A stretch of 64,000 nucleotides of DNA from Sulfuritalea sp. (GTDB lineage: Bacteria; Pseudomonadota; Gammaproteobacteria; Burkholderiales; Rhodocyclaceae), in the NCBI GenBank assembly GCA_016716965.1, contig JADJUP010000031.1, positions 1 through 64,000 on the forward strand. The letters are read 5' to 3'. The translations under genes and the position numbers were made by a program. Shown piece by piece: positions 28,390 to 36,533 of this stretch; position 1 is the stretch's first letter, and each line of letters starts with the position of its first letter. Under the pieces are notes generated by a model, which worked only from the letters and a program-made list of their open reading frames with translations, was not told the origin of the DNA and did not search any database.

Positions 28390-30351
28390 AGTCTTGCGCA
28401 ACTGGCTGGTCTGCTGCTGCCATTGCCCCAGGCGCCCCTGTTCCTGGAACAGCTTCTTTTCCTGGATGGGACAGGAATTGTTAAGTCGGTAAAAGAGACG
28501 CGCCGTGTTCCACATGAAGGTGGTACTGGCGCCGTCATAGATGGGCCTTGGCGACATCTGGTATTTCGATCCGGCGGAACGATAGGCGTCGAGTTCCTCC
28601 AGCAGTCCGTCCTGGTTGTCCATCGCCGTCGATCCGTCGAGTTTGAGGCCGCCGTCGCCGTTCCAGTAACCGTCCGTGGTCAGGATGTTGAAATTCTGCT
28701 GGCAGGAGTACTGCACAGGGTCGCCGCTCATGCCGCTGTTGATGCCGTCCGTCTTCGCCGCGAAATAGCGCCCGCCCCGGGTCAGGGCACGCCGCAGGGG
28801 GGTCGAGCCATTGGTGGTCTGCGAATAGAGCATGTTGAACCAGGTGGCTTTCTGAGTCGTGTCGAAATCCTGGATGGCCTGGAACTTGGTGTTGCTCACC
28901 GGATCGTTCGGATTGATGGTGAGAAAGCCGATCCGCTTGGAATCCGTCATGCCGAGAAACGCGCGTCCGGCCGCCGACTTCATCATGTTCATGCGGTTCT
29001 TGTAATAGCTGTACCAGTTGGCGAAATTGACGCGCTCGTCCGCATCGGACGCATTGATTGCGCCGTCTTCATTGAGGTCGGCGATTGCCGGGCCCGAGGT
29101 GGAGGTCACTGGAACCTTGCGCCACAAGGCGGTCTTGCCCGCCGCCGCGCAAGTGGTGGTGGTGGTCGTGTCGTCAGTGCAATATTCGGTAACGGTAGCC
29201 CAGTAGGTAGCGTTCCACGCCGCGAGAGAGCCATTCGTTATGCGGCAATCGACCGCACTGTTGTTGCCGGTCCAGGAATAAGACCCCGGCGTGCCGGTGA
29301 ATGTGGGGGTACAGGAAGTCCGAGTTGGTTCTGGTGCCCTGAACCCGGCACTGGGTCTGGTTTGTCCCGGTAGAAACTTCCGTGCAGGTTGATACGTTCA
29401 CAAATCCGGACCAGGTAGCTCCAGAGTTGGTTGATGTCCGGCGCTGCAACTGGCCAATGCGACGGCGGTTGCCCGGATTGGAGGCCAGCGCGACTCGGAA
29501 GGACTGCGCAGTCGGTACGGCGGTCACGGTGAACAATCCCTGATAGCCCGATGGGGAAATCAAGGCGATCCCGACCTGTTGTCCGACCATCAATTGATGA
29601 TCAGTCAGAGTTTCATAGGTGCCCACGCCCCCGGCGTAAGTGGCCCGCGTAATGGTGAAGGAACGGGAGAGGATCTTCTCGCAATCGCCGGTGGTCGGCT
29701 TCAGCACTTGGGAGCCGAGGTACTTCCAGTAGTAGGCCGGCTGCGCCGTGTCGTAACGGTTGGTTTCGGCGTTGTCTTCTATCCCGTCACTGACGAACGC
29801 ACGAAAGCCGGTACTCAGGTTGGCTGTCGGCCCGGCACTGGCGACCTCGGCGACGCGGCACTCGCGTCGTGACGGACCGCTGTTGTCCTGCGTGCAACTG
29901 GCGACCGCGGTCCAGGCGGTCCAAGTGACGCCGGAGTCCGACGAGGTCCGGGTCTCCCGGCCGAAGTACCTGCCGAAGCCGTCTTCATAGGCCGCCGTGA
30001 AAGTCGTCGGGCTGGACGCGTTGACATCGAGGCCGGTGCTGGTCTTGGGGATGACGTAGCGGGTTTCGGGGTTGTAGTACACGGTGTTGCAGGCGCTGTT
30101 GCGAAAGCCTACCCTGTCCTCCCTGATTTTCATGGCATCCGGCATGAAGCGCCAGTTCATCGACCCGGAATCATCGAGGGTGAACAGGATGTTGGGCTTG
30201 ACTTCGGCAGTGGTCGCGCTCGACAAGGGGCTGTTGCTGAGGTCGGTTTCCGCGGCCTGCGTCGGCACGCCGAAATACAGGGACAGGGCGAACAGTAGCG
30301 TCAATGACCGCAACGGATGTGTCTTCGACTGGAACATGGCGATTCTCCTGG

Positions 30352-31011
30352 TCAGTACAGGACTACCTGGGTGTACACCACCGTATTGGTGGGCCCCAGG
30401 ACGCGCGAGGTCACGCGGAAATAAGGCTGCGAGGTGTTCGAAAGCGGTTGCGTGCCGTAACTCACGGCGCTCTTGGAGCCGCCGGAACTGGCGGAGCCGA
30501 TCGTCACGCATTGCTGGTTGGCGGCATTGATCCCGCCCGGCGTTTCACACAGGCGATGGATGACGTAGCGAATTTCGTTGCCACCGCCGTCGTTGGCGCT
30601 GGCCACCGCCGCGTTGGCCCAATTGTAGGTAAGAGGGTCGAACTCGGAAGGTGCCGGGGTAGTGCCACAGTCGTCGGGGGTGCCGTCGTTGTTGGCGTCG
30701 GGCACGCCGAGGCCGTTGAGGCTGGTATTGCACCATCCGGGGAAATAACCATTGGCCGAACTACCCTGTTCCAGGCCACCCGCCGTCTGCGCGACCAGCC
30801 AGCTACGTGCGGTTTCAATACCGCGATCGGCAGCCACCGCGGCGGTGCGCTTGAAGCTCAGGTTGCGGGCGACGATCAGGCCGCTGCCGATCTGGCGATA
30901 CAGCGCGATGCCGGCCAGGGTCATGGCGATCAGCATGATCAGGGCCAGCAGCAGCACCACGCCACGCTGACTTCTGGATATCCCCTGCGGATGGTCGACG
31001 TAGGTTTTCAA
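30352..31011 (-). CDS. pilX: Type IV pilus assembly protein PilX
   Basis: 219 residues. The best start is TTG 31011, which overlaps the pilW TGA stop. N-terminus KTYVDHPQGISRSQRGVVLL then LALIMLIAMTLAGIALYRQI, a class III-like prepilin stretch in which glycine precedes VVLLLAL as in PilX proteins. The periplasmic part has PilX-like segments, KRTAAVAADRGIETARSWLV and YFRVTSRVLGPTNTVVYTQV. It is a minor pilin that primes pilus assembly with PilV, PilW, FimT, PilE and PilY1. Confidence 0.88.
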   Translation of the reverse strand: MKTYVDHPQGISRSQRGVVLLLALIMLIAMTLAGIALYRQIGSGLIVARNLSFKRTAAVAADRGIETARSWLVAQTAGGLEQGSSANGYFPGWCNTSLNGLGVPDANNDGTPDDCGTTPAPSEFDPLTYNWANAAVASANDGGGNEIRYVIHRLCETPGGINAANQQCVTIGSASSGGSKSAVSYGTQPLSNTSQPYFRVTSRVLGPTNTVVYTQVVLY

Positions 31012-32192
31012 TCCAGGATCCCCCAAACCACGTTGCGCAGCGGAATCACCGTCTCGTAAACACGGTAGCGATAGCGTCGCCAATCGTTCGCGTTGCCGGG
31101 GGTGTTGTCGACGGTTCCATCCACATTGGTCATGGCGAATGCGCCCGCTGCCCAGGAAGGAGCAACCGCCGTCACGTTGGCTTGCTCGAACTGCTGGCTG
31201 CGCGCCAGCAGACCGATGCGGATCGCGCGCACCTGTCCCCATGCCGCTGTCGTCGCCGGCGTGGTCGAGGTCCACTCGGCGGCAGCGATGGCGCCGTCAT
31301 TGTTGGCGTCAATGCCGTATTCCGCCTGCAGGTCGATCACGCCCTCGGCGACCTCGGTCGCGGTCGCTTGATTCGCAAGCGTATTGGTGAAGGTCAGGAA
31401 GCGGCGGTTGGTAATCCGGTAAACATTGAGCTGGGGCGAGGTGCCCATGTTGAATACGGCCCCCGTAAGGCCAACGCCCTGGATCGTGCCGTTGTTGAAA
31501 CGCGCCGTGCCGGAATTGTTGAGGAACTTCAACTGCAGCGCGGCCAATTGCGCCGGCGTCAATGCGGCGGCGGCGACCGAGGCGGCGACGTTGGCGTTGT
31601 TGGTGTAATTGGTATAGGCGGTCCCGTTCGCGAAATCGATGCTCAGGCCATCGGCATTGGCGGTGCCCGTCGCCTCGAACAGGCCGCACACGGCATTGCC
31701 GGCATCGGCGGCAATCAGCAGGTCGCCGCTGCGCACGCCGGTACGGGTATTCATCCGGAGTGCCGCGCCGGTGATGCTGTTGTAGGTCTGGCTGGACGAC
31801 ATGGTAGGCGCGCTGCCGTAGAGCACCGCGATGGTGTCGGGCAGGGTGCTGCCGACCGTACCGTCGCCGTCGGTGATCAGCACCGGCGCCATCTGGAAGG
31901 TAAACAATCCGGGCGCCGTCAGCGTGCTGTCATAGGCATTGACCGTGCAACCCATTGCCGCCGCGTTGCCGAATCCGTAACCGGCCAGTTTGAGGTCGCG
32001 CTCGAGGGTGAACATGCCGATGCTGCCGGTCACCTGAACGTCGCTGCCGGACGCCGTGGTGCGCTTGCGCGCCTCCCAGACGCCCATGGCCTGGAACATC
32101 ATTACCATGCCGATCATGGCAATCGCCATGCCGACCAGGATCTCGACCAGGGTGAAACCGGCGCCGCGCGATGGAAGGGTCTGGTTTGCCAT
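31008..32192 (-). CDS. pilW: Type IV pilus assembly protein PilW
   Basis: 394 residues from ATG 32192. Prepilin motif GAGFTLVEILVGMAIAMIGM (cleavage after the glycine, F at +1, E at +5). A long globular domain follows with cysteines, including SDVQVTGSIGMFTLERDLKL, GNAVCGLFEATG, and near the C-terminus YETVIPLRNVVWGILD, which is typical for PilW. Two nt separate it from pilV and it overlaps pilX. Confidence 0.9.
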   Translation of the reverse strand: MANQTLPSRGAGFTLVEILVGMAIAMIGMVMMFQAMGVWEARKRTTASGSDVQVTGSIGMFTLERDLKLAGYGFGNAAAMGCTVNAYDSTLTAPGLFTFQMAPVLITDGDGTVGSTLPDTIAVLYGSAPTMSSSQTYNSITGAALRMNTRTGVRSGDLLIAADAGNAVCGLFEATGTANADGLSIDFANGTAYTNYTNNANVAASVAAAALTPAQLAALQLKFLNNSGTARFNNGTIQGVGLTGAVFNMGTSPQLNVYRITNRRFLTFTNTLANQATATEVAEGVIDLQAEYGIDANNDGAIAAAEWTSTTPATTAAWGQVRAIRIGLLARSQQFEQANVTAVAPSWAAGAFAMTNVDGTVDNTPGNANDWRRYRYRVYETVIPLRNVVWGILD

Positions 32193-32194
32193 GG

Positions 32195-32719
32195 TCAGTT
32201 CACGTAGCCAATGACGCGGTGGAAGCGCGGGCGGGCATCTTTCGGACCCTGCCAGCACACGGTGACGATGACCTGGTTGGATACGCCCGCATTGACCACG
32301 ATCTGCTGCCGCGTGGCATCGGATGCGGGAAGCCGCGTCGCTGTATCGGTAGACACCGCGGCGACCCAGTTCGTGACCAGGGGATTGACGGAAACGGCGC
32401 CGCTGAAGTTGCAGCAATCGGTATTGGCATTGGCATCGGTAGAAAGCAGCCGGCAGGTCGTGGTGCCGCCCGTCGCCTGATGGGCAAAGCCGGCGAGGGT
32501 ACCGGCAACCACCACGCCGTTCGGATCGCGCGCACCGAGATTGATCTCGCCCAGGATCTGGTCCACCAGGTTGCCCGCCTCGCTACGGTACTGCGCATCC
32601 GACTGGATCGCGATCGAACTGGCCTGAAGTCCAATCATGGCAAGTACGCCCATGAAAAAAATCATGATCCCGATCATGGCTTCGATCATGAAGGAACCCT
32701 GTTGGCTGCGTCTGGACAT
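32195..32719 (-). CDS. pilV: Type IV pilus modification protein PilV
   Basis: 174 residues. The start at ATG 32719 shares one base with the fimT TGA, with GAGGGG suitably placed upstream. N-terminus SRRSQQGSFMIEAMIGIMIF is a prepilin signal (G-S at the cleavage point, E at +5). The body has LQASSIAIQSDAQYRSEAGN and VIVTVCWQGPKDARPRFHRV, typical of PilV. Minor pilin of the assembly-initiation complex. Confidence 0.9.
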   Translation of the reverse strand: MSRRSQQGSFMIEAMIGIMIFFMGVLAMIGLQASSIAIQSDAQYRSEAGNLVDQILGEINLGARDPNGVVVAGTLAGFAHQATGGTTTCRLLSTDANANTDCCNFSGAVSVNPLVTNWVAAVSTDTATRLPASDATRQQIVVNAGVSNQVIVTVCWQGPKDARPRFHRVIGYVN

Positions 32720-33369
32720 CAGCATCCCCTCGAATCGCCAGCCGCGACTGCCGCGGCGCCCACCGCCGGATCGCACAGCCTGGCCACACCGCCAACCGAA
32801 ACGACCACGCGCAGGCAGCGCACCGTGCCGGCCGGAGGCCCCGGATCGGTGACGCAGCGCGCGCCGCCGTCCGGATCGTTGAACTTGAAAATGGCCGGCG
32901 CGGCGAGGGTGGTCCGGCCCAGGCCGTTGAAAATGATGTTCGCCACCGGCGCCGCGGGTGGCGGATCCGGGTCGGCATCGGCCGGCGGCGCCGTGTCGTT
33001 GATGCGTACCGAGATGTCGGCGGTGGTGGCCCGTCCCGACCCTTCCAGTCCGAACTTGCCGTCGATGAAGGTAGTGAGGTCAGCGGTTCTCACCATCCAG
33101 TTCCTGCCGGCGGTGGACGCGGCGGCCGTGGCGACGTTGGCCGCGAGGGGGTCCGCAGTGGTCATCAGGAACTCGACGGTGGTGTTCATGCGCAGGGCTT
33201 CGGAGCGGGCCAGATGGATTCCGGTGAGGAAGTTTTCCGCCGCGGCGCGCAGCTTCACGTTGCGCAGGTAACCGGAAAAACTGGGCAGCGCGAGGGCCAG
33301 CAGCATCCCCATGATCGCCACCGCGATCACCAGCTCGACCAGCGAGAAGCCGCGCCCCGATCGGTTCAT
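32719..33369 (-). CDS. fimT: GspH/FimT family minor pilin
   Basis: 216 residues from ATG 33369. Prepilin leader MNRSGRG, then FSLVELVIAVAIMGMLLALA. The GspH/FimT domain shows AAENFLTGIHLARSEALRMN, and later IIFNGLGRTT and TVRCLRVVVSVGGVARLCDP, the usual FimT/FimU end. A Pro/Asp-rich insert (PPADADPDPPPAAP) lies before the last strand block. First of the fimT-pilV-pilW-pilX-pilY1 run, four nt after pilE. Confidence 0.88.
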   Translation of the reverse strand: MNRSGRGFSLVELVIAVAIMGMLLALALPSFSGYLRNVKLRAAAENFLTGIHLARSEALRMNTTVEFLMTTADPLAANVATAAASTAGRNWMVRTADLTTFIDGKFGLEGSGRATTADISVRINDTAPPADADPDPPPAAPVANIIFNGLGRTTLAAPAIFKFNDPDGGARCVTDPGPPAGTVRCLRVVVSVGGVARLCDPAVGAAAVAAGDSRGC

Positions 33370-33373
33370 GGAA

Positions 33374-33823
33374 TCAGCACCCACCGCTACGGTTGGTGAC
33401 CCAGCAGTTCGCCGTAACCGCCGGCCATGCCGCACCGGCTGCAATGGTGGTGGTCCGCGTGTTGGTCTGGTTGATCGTGTAGGTGAAGCCGTTCATCGAA
33501 CTGGCACCGGTGGCCGTCCAGACGTAGGTCTGGCCCGTGTTACCGGCCGTGCAGGAAAACGTGAAGTTGGTGGTGTTCGGCAACGTAACGGTGGGAGCGC
33601 ACCCGGTCGCCGCCGTGCCATCGGTGTTATAGAAGCGGTTGTCCTGGAAATACTGTTCCATGCGTACCCGCGCATCGGACAGGCTGGCCACCGCCTCGGT
33701 GATCCTGCCGCGCGTGATGTAGTCGTTGTAGTTGGGCATGGCGACCGCCGCCAGAATGCCGATGATCGCCAGTACGATCATCAGTTCGATCAGGGAAAAG
33801 CCACTGTTCTCGCGTATTTGCAT
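33374..33823 (-). CDS. pilE: Type IV pilin PilE-like
   Basis: 149 residues, leader MQIRENSG then FSLIELMIVLAIIGILAAVA, a canonical type IVa prepilin with E at +5. The alpha-helix continues MPNYNDYITRGRITEAVASL, followed by a globular domain with cysteines at GCAPTVTL, FSCTAGNTG, ANCWVTN and the final GC. The length and the C-terminal WPAVTANCW resemble the PilE that ends minor-pilin operons, not the major pilin PilA. It appears to be the first gene of the operon, preceded by a tandem TGGCAACC repeat. Confidence 0.9.
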   Translation of the reverse strand: MQIRENSGFSLIELMIVLAIIGILAAVAMPNYNDYITRGRITEAVASLSDARVRMEQYFQDNRFYNTDGTAATGCAPTVTLPNTTNFTFSCTAGNTGQTYVWTATGASSMNGFTYTINQTNTRTTTIAAGAAWPAVTANCWVTNRSGGC

Positions 33824-33859
33824 GGGGCACCGCCTATGGGCTGTTGGGTGACGTAAATG

Positions 33860-33893
33860 TTGGCAACCTGATGGCAACCGTGATGGCAACCGG
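33860..33893. repeat. Tandem TGGCAACC repeats upstream of pilE
   Basis: Three near-identical units of 10-12 nt (TTGGCAACCTGA, TGGCAACCGTGA, TGGCAACCGG) lie 37 to 70 nt upstream of the pilE start. Regularly spaced identical octamers close to a promoter could be activator-binding sites; this is inference. Confidence 0.45.
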
Positions 33894-34120
33894 TCCTGGC
33901 GAACACATCCGGACCCGTAGCCTCGTCTTGATTCTAGGTAGGCAACCGGGGCCTGACCATAGGGATAGCCTGATTCTGCACGCGGCAATCCCGATGTGGC
34001 CCGCGACACGATTGGCGTTTCGGCAGGCGTTGTATCATCGCACTGGCTGCATTTCCGGATGCAAAAGGGGGCCAGCAAGGTTCTGGCAGGGTTGAGTCTA
34101 TGAACGGGAGGTAGGCAGCA

Positions 34121-34495
34121 ATGTTTGGATTTCTCAAGTCGGCGTTCCAGAAGGAAAAAAGTCCCGACGACATGTCCGTGGCCGAACTGGAACAGCGCAT
34201 TGCGGCCCATGCGCCGCGCCAGAAGGAATTGCACGACCTGCTCGCGCGCGCGGGCGCGGACGAGGCGGCTCGCAACAAGTCGGTGCTCTGGCACCAGCAG
34301 ATGGCCAAGCGGCTGGAAGAGGCGAACGTGAAAGGCGATTACCCGCTCGCCACCAAGCTGGAAGCGGAAATCGCCGAAGCCCGCAAACGGGCAAAGAAGA
34401 TTCAGGATGGCGCGCAGGTGATGATCGACGAGCTCAACTCGATCGAGGACGACATCGAACTGATGACGCGCGCCATCGACAAGAAGAAGCGCTGA
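34121..34495 (+). CDS. Hypothetical coiled-coil protein (124 aa)
   Basis: 124 residues from ATG 34121, preceded by a GGGAGGTAGGCAGCA ribosome-binding site. Nearly all helix with heptad-like charge pattern: MSVAELEQRIAAHAPRQKEL, LWHQQMAKRLEEANVKGDYP, TKLEAEIAEARKRAKKIQDG and a basic end IDKKKR. No signal, no cysteines. I do not recognise a characterised family. It is divergent from the pilus operon across 297 nt that carry no other gene besides the TGGCAACC repeats. Confidence 0.75.
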   Translation: MFGFLKSAFQKEKSPDDMSVAELEQRIAAHAPRQKELHDLLARAGADEAARNKSVLWHQQMAKRLEEANVKGDYPLATKLEAEIAEARKRAKKIQDGAQVMIDELNSIEDDIELMTRAIDKKKR

Positions 34496-34540
34496 AATCC
34501 CGCAAGTCGGCCCCCACCGGACGGCAACGACGCCTGTCGT

Positions 34541-34563
34541 GCCGTGGCGCTGGCGCCGACTTT
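34541..34563 (+). repeat. Dispersed 23-bp motif, copy C
   Basis: Begins GCCGT, core TGGCGCCGACTTT. Intergenic, between the coiled-coil gene and the sensor kinase, 27 nt before a TATAAT box. Confidence 0.6.
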
Positions 34564-34589
34564 CGTGGCCGGCAGGGTTGCCCCCTGCC

Positions 34590-34595
34590 TATAAT
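34590..34595 (+). promoter_or_regulatory. Candidate -10 box of the NarX-like kinase gene
   Basis: TATAAT exactly, 33 nt upstream of the GTG start at 34628. No good -35 hexamer lies at the right distance, so a sigma-70 promoter with an activator, or chance, are both possible. Confidence 0.35.
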
Positions 34596-34627
34596 CCCCG
34601 CTGGTTCCGCTGACGGAGGTGCCCTGA

Positions 34628-35884
34628 GTGTCGATCGCCCATGCCGCCGAGGATATCGCCGTCGCCTCCACGCGACAGTTAACCCTGTCGGCCATGGTCC
34701 TGATCGCCATCACGCTGGCGGCGACCATGGCCTTCGCACTCTGGTCGTGGCAGCGCCGGCAAGGCCTGGCGGCGCGGCGGCGCCAGGCCGAACTGGCGCT
34801 GCGCGCTTCGGAAGGCCGCCTGCGGCAGATATCCAGCCAGTTGCCGGTGGCATTGTTCGAATACATCGCGACGCCCTCCCCGGCATTCCGTTCGATGAGC
34901 GATGGCGTGGCGCGCCTGCTGCCGGGCACCGCGGCGGCGATGCTGGCCGACTCCGATGTTTTTTTCGCCGGCATCCACCCCGACGACAGGGCGGGACTTG
35001 TCTGGCGCGACCCCACCACAGCCGCTGCACGCGAGTTCGAGTGGGTGGGCCGCAGCCTGCCGACGGTCGATGCCCCGCGCTGGCTGCAGATCCGCGCCAC
35101 GACGGAGATCACTCCGGAAGGTGAACGTGCGGTGCATGGCTTGATCTTCGACGTGACCGCGCTGAAGCAGGCGCAGCAGGACCTGGAACGCTCGCGCGCG
35201 GAACTGCGCCGGCTGGCCAGCCATCGCGAAGCGCGCGTGGAACAGGAACGTGCGCGCCTGGCGCGCGAATTCCACGACGAACTGGGACAGGTGCTGACCT
35301 CGGCGCGCATGCAACTGCAACTGCTGGAACGTGCCCTGCCCGCCGAAGCGTCGGCCGCGCGCGAGGCCGCGCACAACATCGGCGCCATGATCGGCGAGGC
35401 CCACCAGAGCGTCAAGACGATCGCTTCCGACCTGCGTCCGGCGGCGCTCAACCTGGGCCTGACCGCCGCCGTGGAATGGGTCGCGGCCCGGGTGCTGGGC
35501 CCGGCCGGCATCCGCTACCACATCGCCTTCACCCAGGCGGCAGACCGGCTCGACGGCGACCATTCCATTGCGCTTTTCCGCATCGTCCAGGAATCGCTGT
35601 CCAACATCGTGCGCCACGCCGCGGCCCATGACGTGCATATCACACTGAGTCAAGACGGCGACGGCATGTATCTGCTGGTCGAGGACGACGGCCGCGGCTT
35701 CGACGCCGCCGCCGTGGACCACTCGACGCACTTCGGCCTGCTGGGCGTTTCCGAGCGCGTCACTTCGCTCGGCGGCACGCTGGAGATCGACAGCCGACCC
35801 GGCGACGGCACGCGGCTCGCGGTCACCCTGCCGCGGGCCCCGCTTGACACGCCCCCGGCCGGCAACCTGCGGGAATCGCCATGA
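34628..35884 (+). CDS. PAS sensor histidine kinase, NarX/DegS class (HisKA_3)
   Basis: 418 residues from GTG 34628, with GGAGGT eight nt upstream. One N-terminal membrane helix (residues about 20-40, AMVLIAITLAATMAFALW). A PAS-like domain at about 60-180 ends in HGLIFDVTALKQAQQDLERS. The HisKA_3 dimerisation segment has the phosphoacceptor in AREFHDELGQVLTSARMQLQ. The HATPase_c domain shows IVQESLSNIVRHAAAHDVHI and VEDDGRGFDAAAV. No periplasmic sensor loop, so it probably senses an internal cue through PAS. Its stop overlaps the start of the NarL-type regulator. Confidence 0.93.
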   Translation: MSIAHAAEDIAVASTRQLTLSAMVLIAITLAATMAFALWSWQRRQGLAARRRQAELALRASEGRLRQISSQLPVALFEYIATPSPAFRSMSDGVARLLPGTAAAMLADSDVFFAGIHPDDRAGLVWRDPTTAAAREFEWVGRSLPTVDAPRWLQIRATTEITPEGERAVHGLIFDVTALKQAQQDLERSRAELRRLASHREARVEQERARLAREFHDELGQVLTSARMQLQLLERALPAEASAAREAAHNIGAMIGEAHQSVKTIASDLRPAALNLGLTAAVEWVAARVLGPAGIRYHIAFTQAADRLDGDHSIALFRIVQESLSNIVRHAAAHDVHITLSQDGDGMYLLVEDDGRGFDAAAVDHSTHFGLLGVSERVTSLGGTLEIDSRPGDGTRLAVTLPRAPLDTPPAGNLRESP

Positions 35885-36513
35885 TCCGGATCATCATCGC
35901 CGACGACCACACGCTGTTCCGCGTCGGGCTGCGGCAGATGCTGCACTCCTTTGCCGGGATGGAGGTGATCAAGGAAGTCACCAATGCCGCCGAGGCGCTG
36001 GCGGCCGCCAAAGCCGGCGGCGCCGAACTGATCATCCTCGACCTGTCGATGCCGGGCGCCACCGGCACCAGCCTGATCGAGCAAACCCGCAAGGCCCGGC
36101 CCGACCTGCCCATCCTGGTGCTGAGCATGCACGACGAGCCGGGCACGGTACGCCGCGCGCTGCAGGCCGGCGCGTCGGGCTACATCACCAAGGGATCGAG
36201 CCCGGACACGCTGTTCACCGCGGTCAGCCGTGTTGGCGCCGGCGAACGCTACATCGATCCCGCCATCGCCGAATCCCTGGCCTTCGACGCTGCCGGCAGC
36301 GGCAACGGCGACCCCCACCGCGGCCTCAGCCCGCGTGAGTGGGAGGTCCTGCAACTGATCGCCCGGGGCGTGATGCTGAGCCAGATCGCCGACCAGTTGC
36401 ACCTCAGCCCGAAGACGGTGACCACGCACAAGGCGCACCTGATGGAAAAGCTCGGCATCGCCAACAACGCCGACCTGATTCGCTATTCGATAGAGAACAA
36501 GCTGTTCGATTGA
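35881..36513 (+). CDS. Response regulator, NarL/FixJ family
   Basis: 210 residues. Receiver domain with acidic pair in IIADDHTLFRVGLRQML, phosphoacceptor Asp54 in ELIILDLSMPGATG, and K in GYITKGSSPDTL. LuxR-type HTH at about 145-205: GLSPREWEVLQLIARGVMLS and HLSPKTVTTHKAHLMEKLGI. Overlaps the kinase by ATGA, so the pair is cognate. It is followed 20 nt later by an lldD-like gene, a plausible target, but no operator was identified. Confidence 0.94.
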   Translation: MIRIIIADDHTLFRVGLRQMLHSFAGMEVIKEVTNAAEALAAAKAGGAELIILDLSMPGATGTSLIEQTRKARPDLPILVLSMHDEPGTVRRALQAGASGYITKGSSPDTLFTAVSRVGAGERYIDPAIAESLAFDAAGSGNGDPHRGLSPREWEVLQLIARGVMLSQIADQLHLSPKTVTTHKAHLMEKLGIANNADLIRYSIENKLFD

Positions 36514-36533
36514 GAGACCCTGAAAGGGAACCC

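Larger units (their letters stand above)
22545..30337 (-). pseudogene. pilY1: Type IV pilus tip adhesin PilY1, repeat-expanded, with four frame breaks
   Basis: Start ATG 30337 after AGGAGAATCGCC; signal peptide MFQSKTHPLRSLTLLFALSL. The vWA segment has NILFTLDDSGSMNWRF (MIDAS DxSGS). Then come EF-like DLNEDGAINASDADERVNFA, the 26-residue repeats, the Cys-rich repeats, and a PilY1/PilC beta-propeller (MPIVYASANDGMLHAIKAG; GRGYFALDITDPEAPVALWE). Joined, it is about 2,600 residues; typical PilY1 has about 1,150. Open segments are 29174-30337, 26179-29127, 25128-26189, 23423-25246 and 22545-23570. They join by one-base shifts at the five-G run 29305-29309 and near 26187, 25200 and 23517. Conserved sequence continues cleanly across each join, so sequence error is at least as likely as gene death. 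Confidence 0.85.

Noticed and set aside
26119..29373. Very long plus-strand ORF (over 1,000 codons) opposite pilY1
   Set aside because: It is rich in Arg, Gly, Ala and pseudo-repeats that mirror the pilY1 repeats; no start site and no family similarity. A shadow of GC-rich coding DNA.
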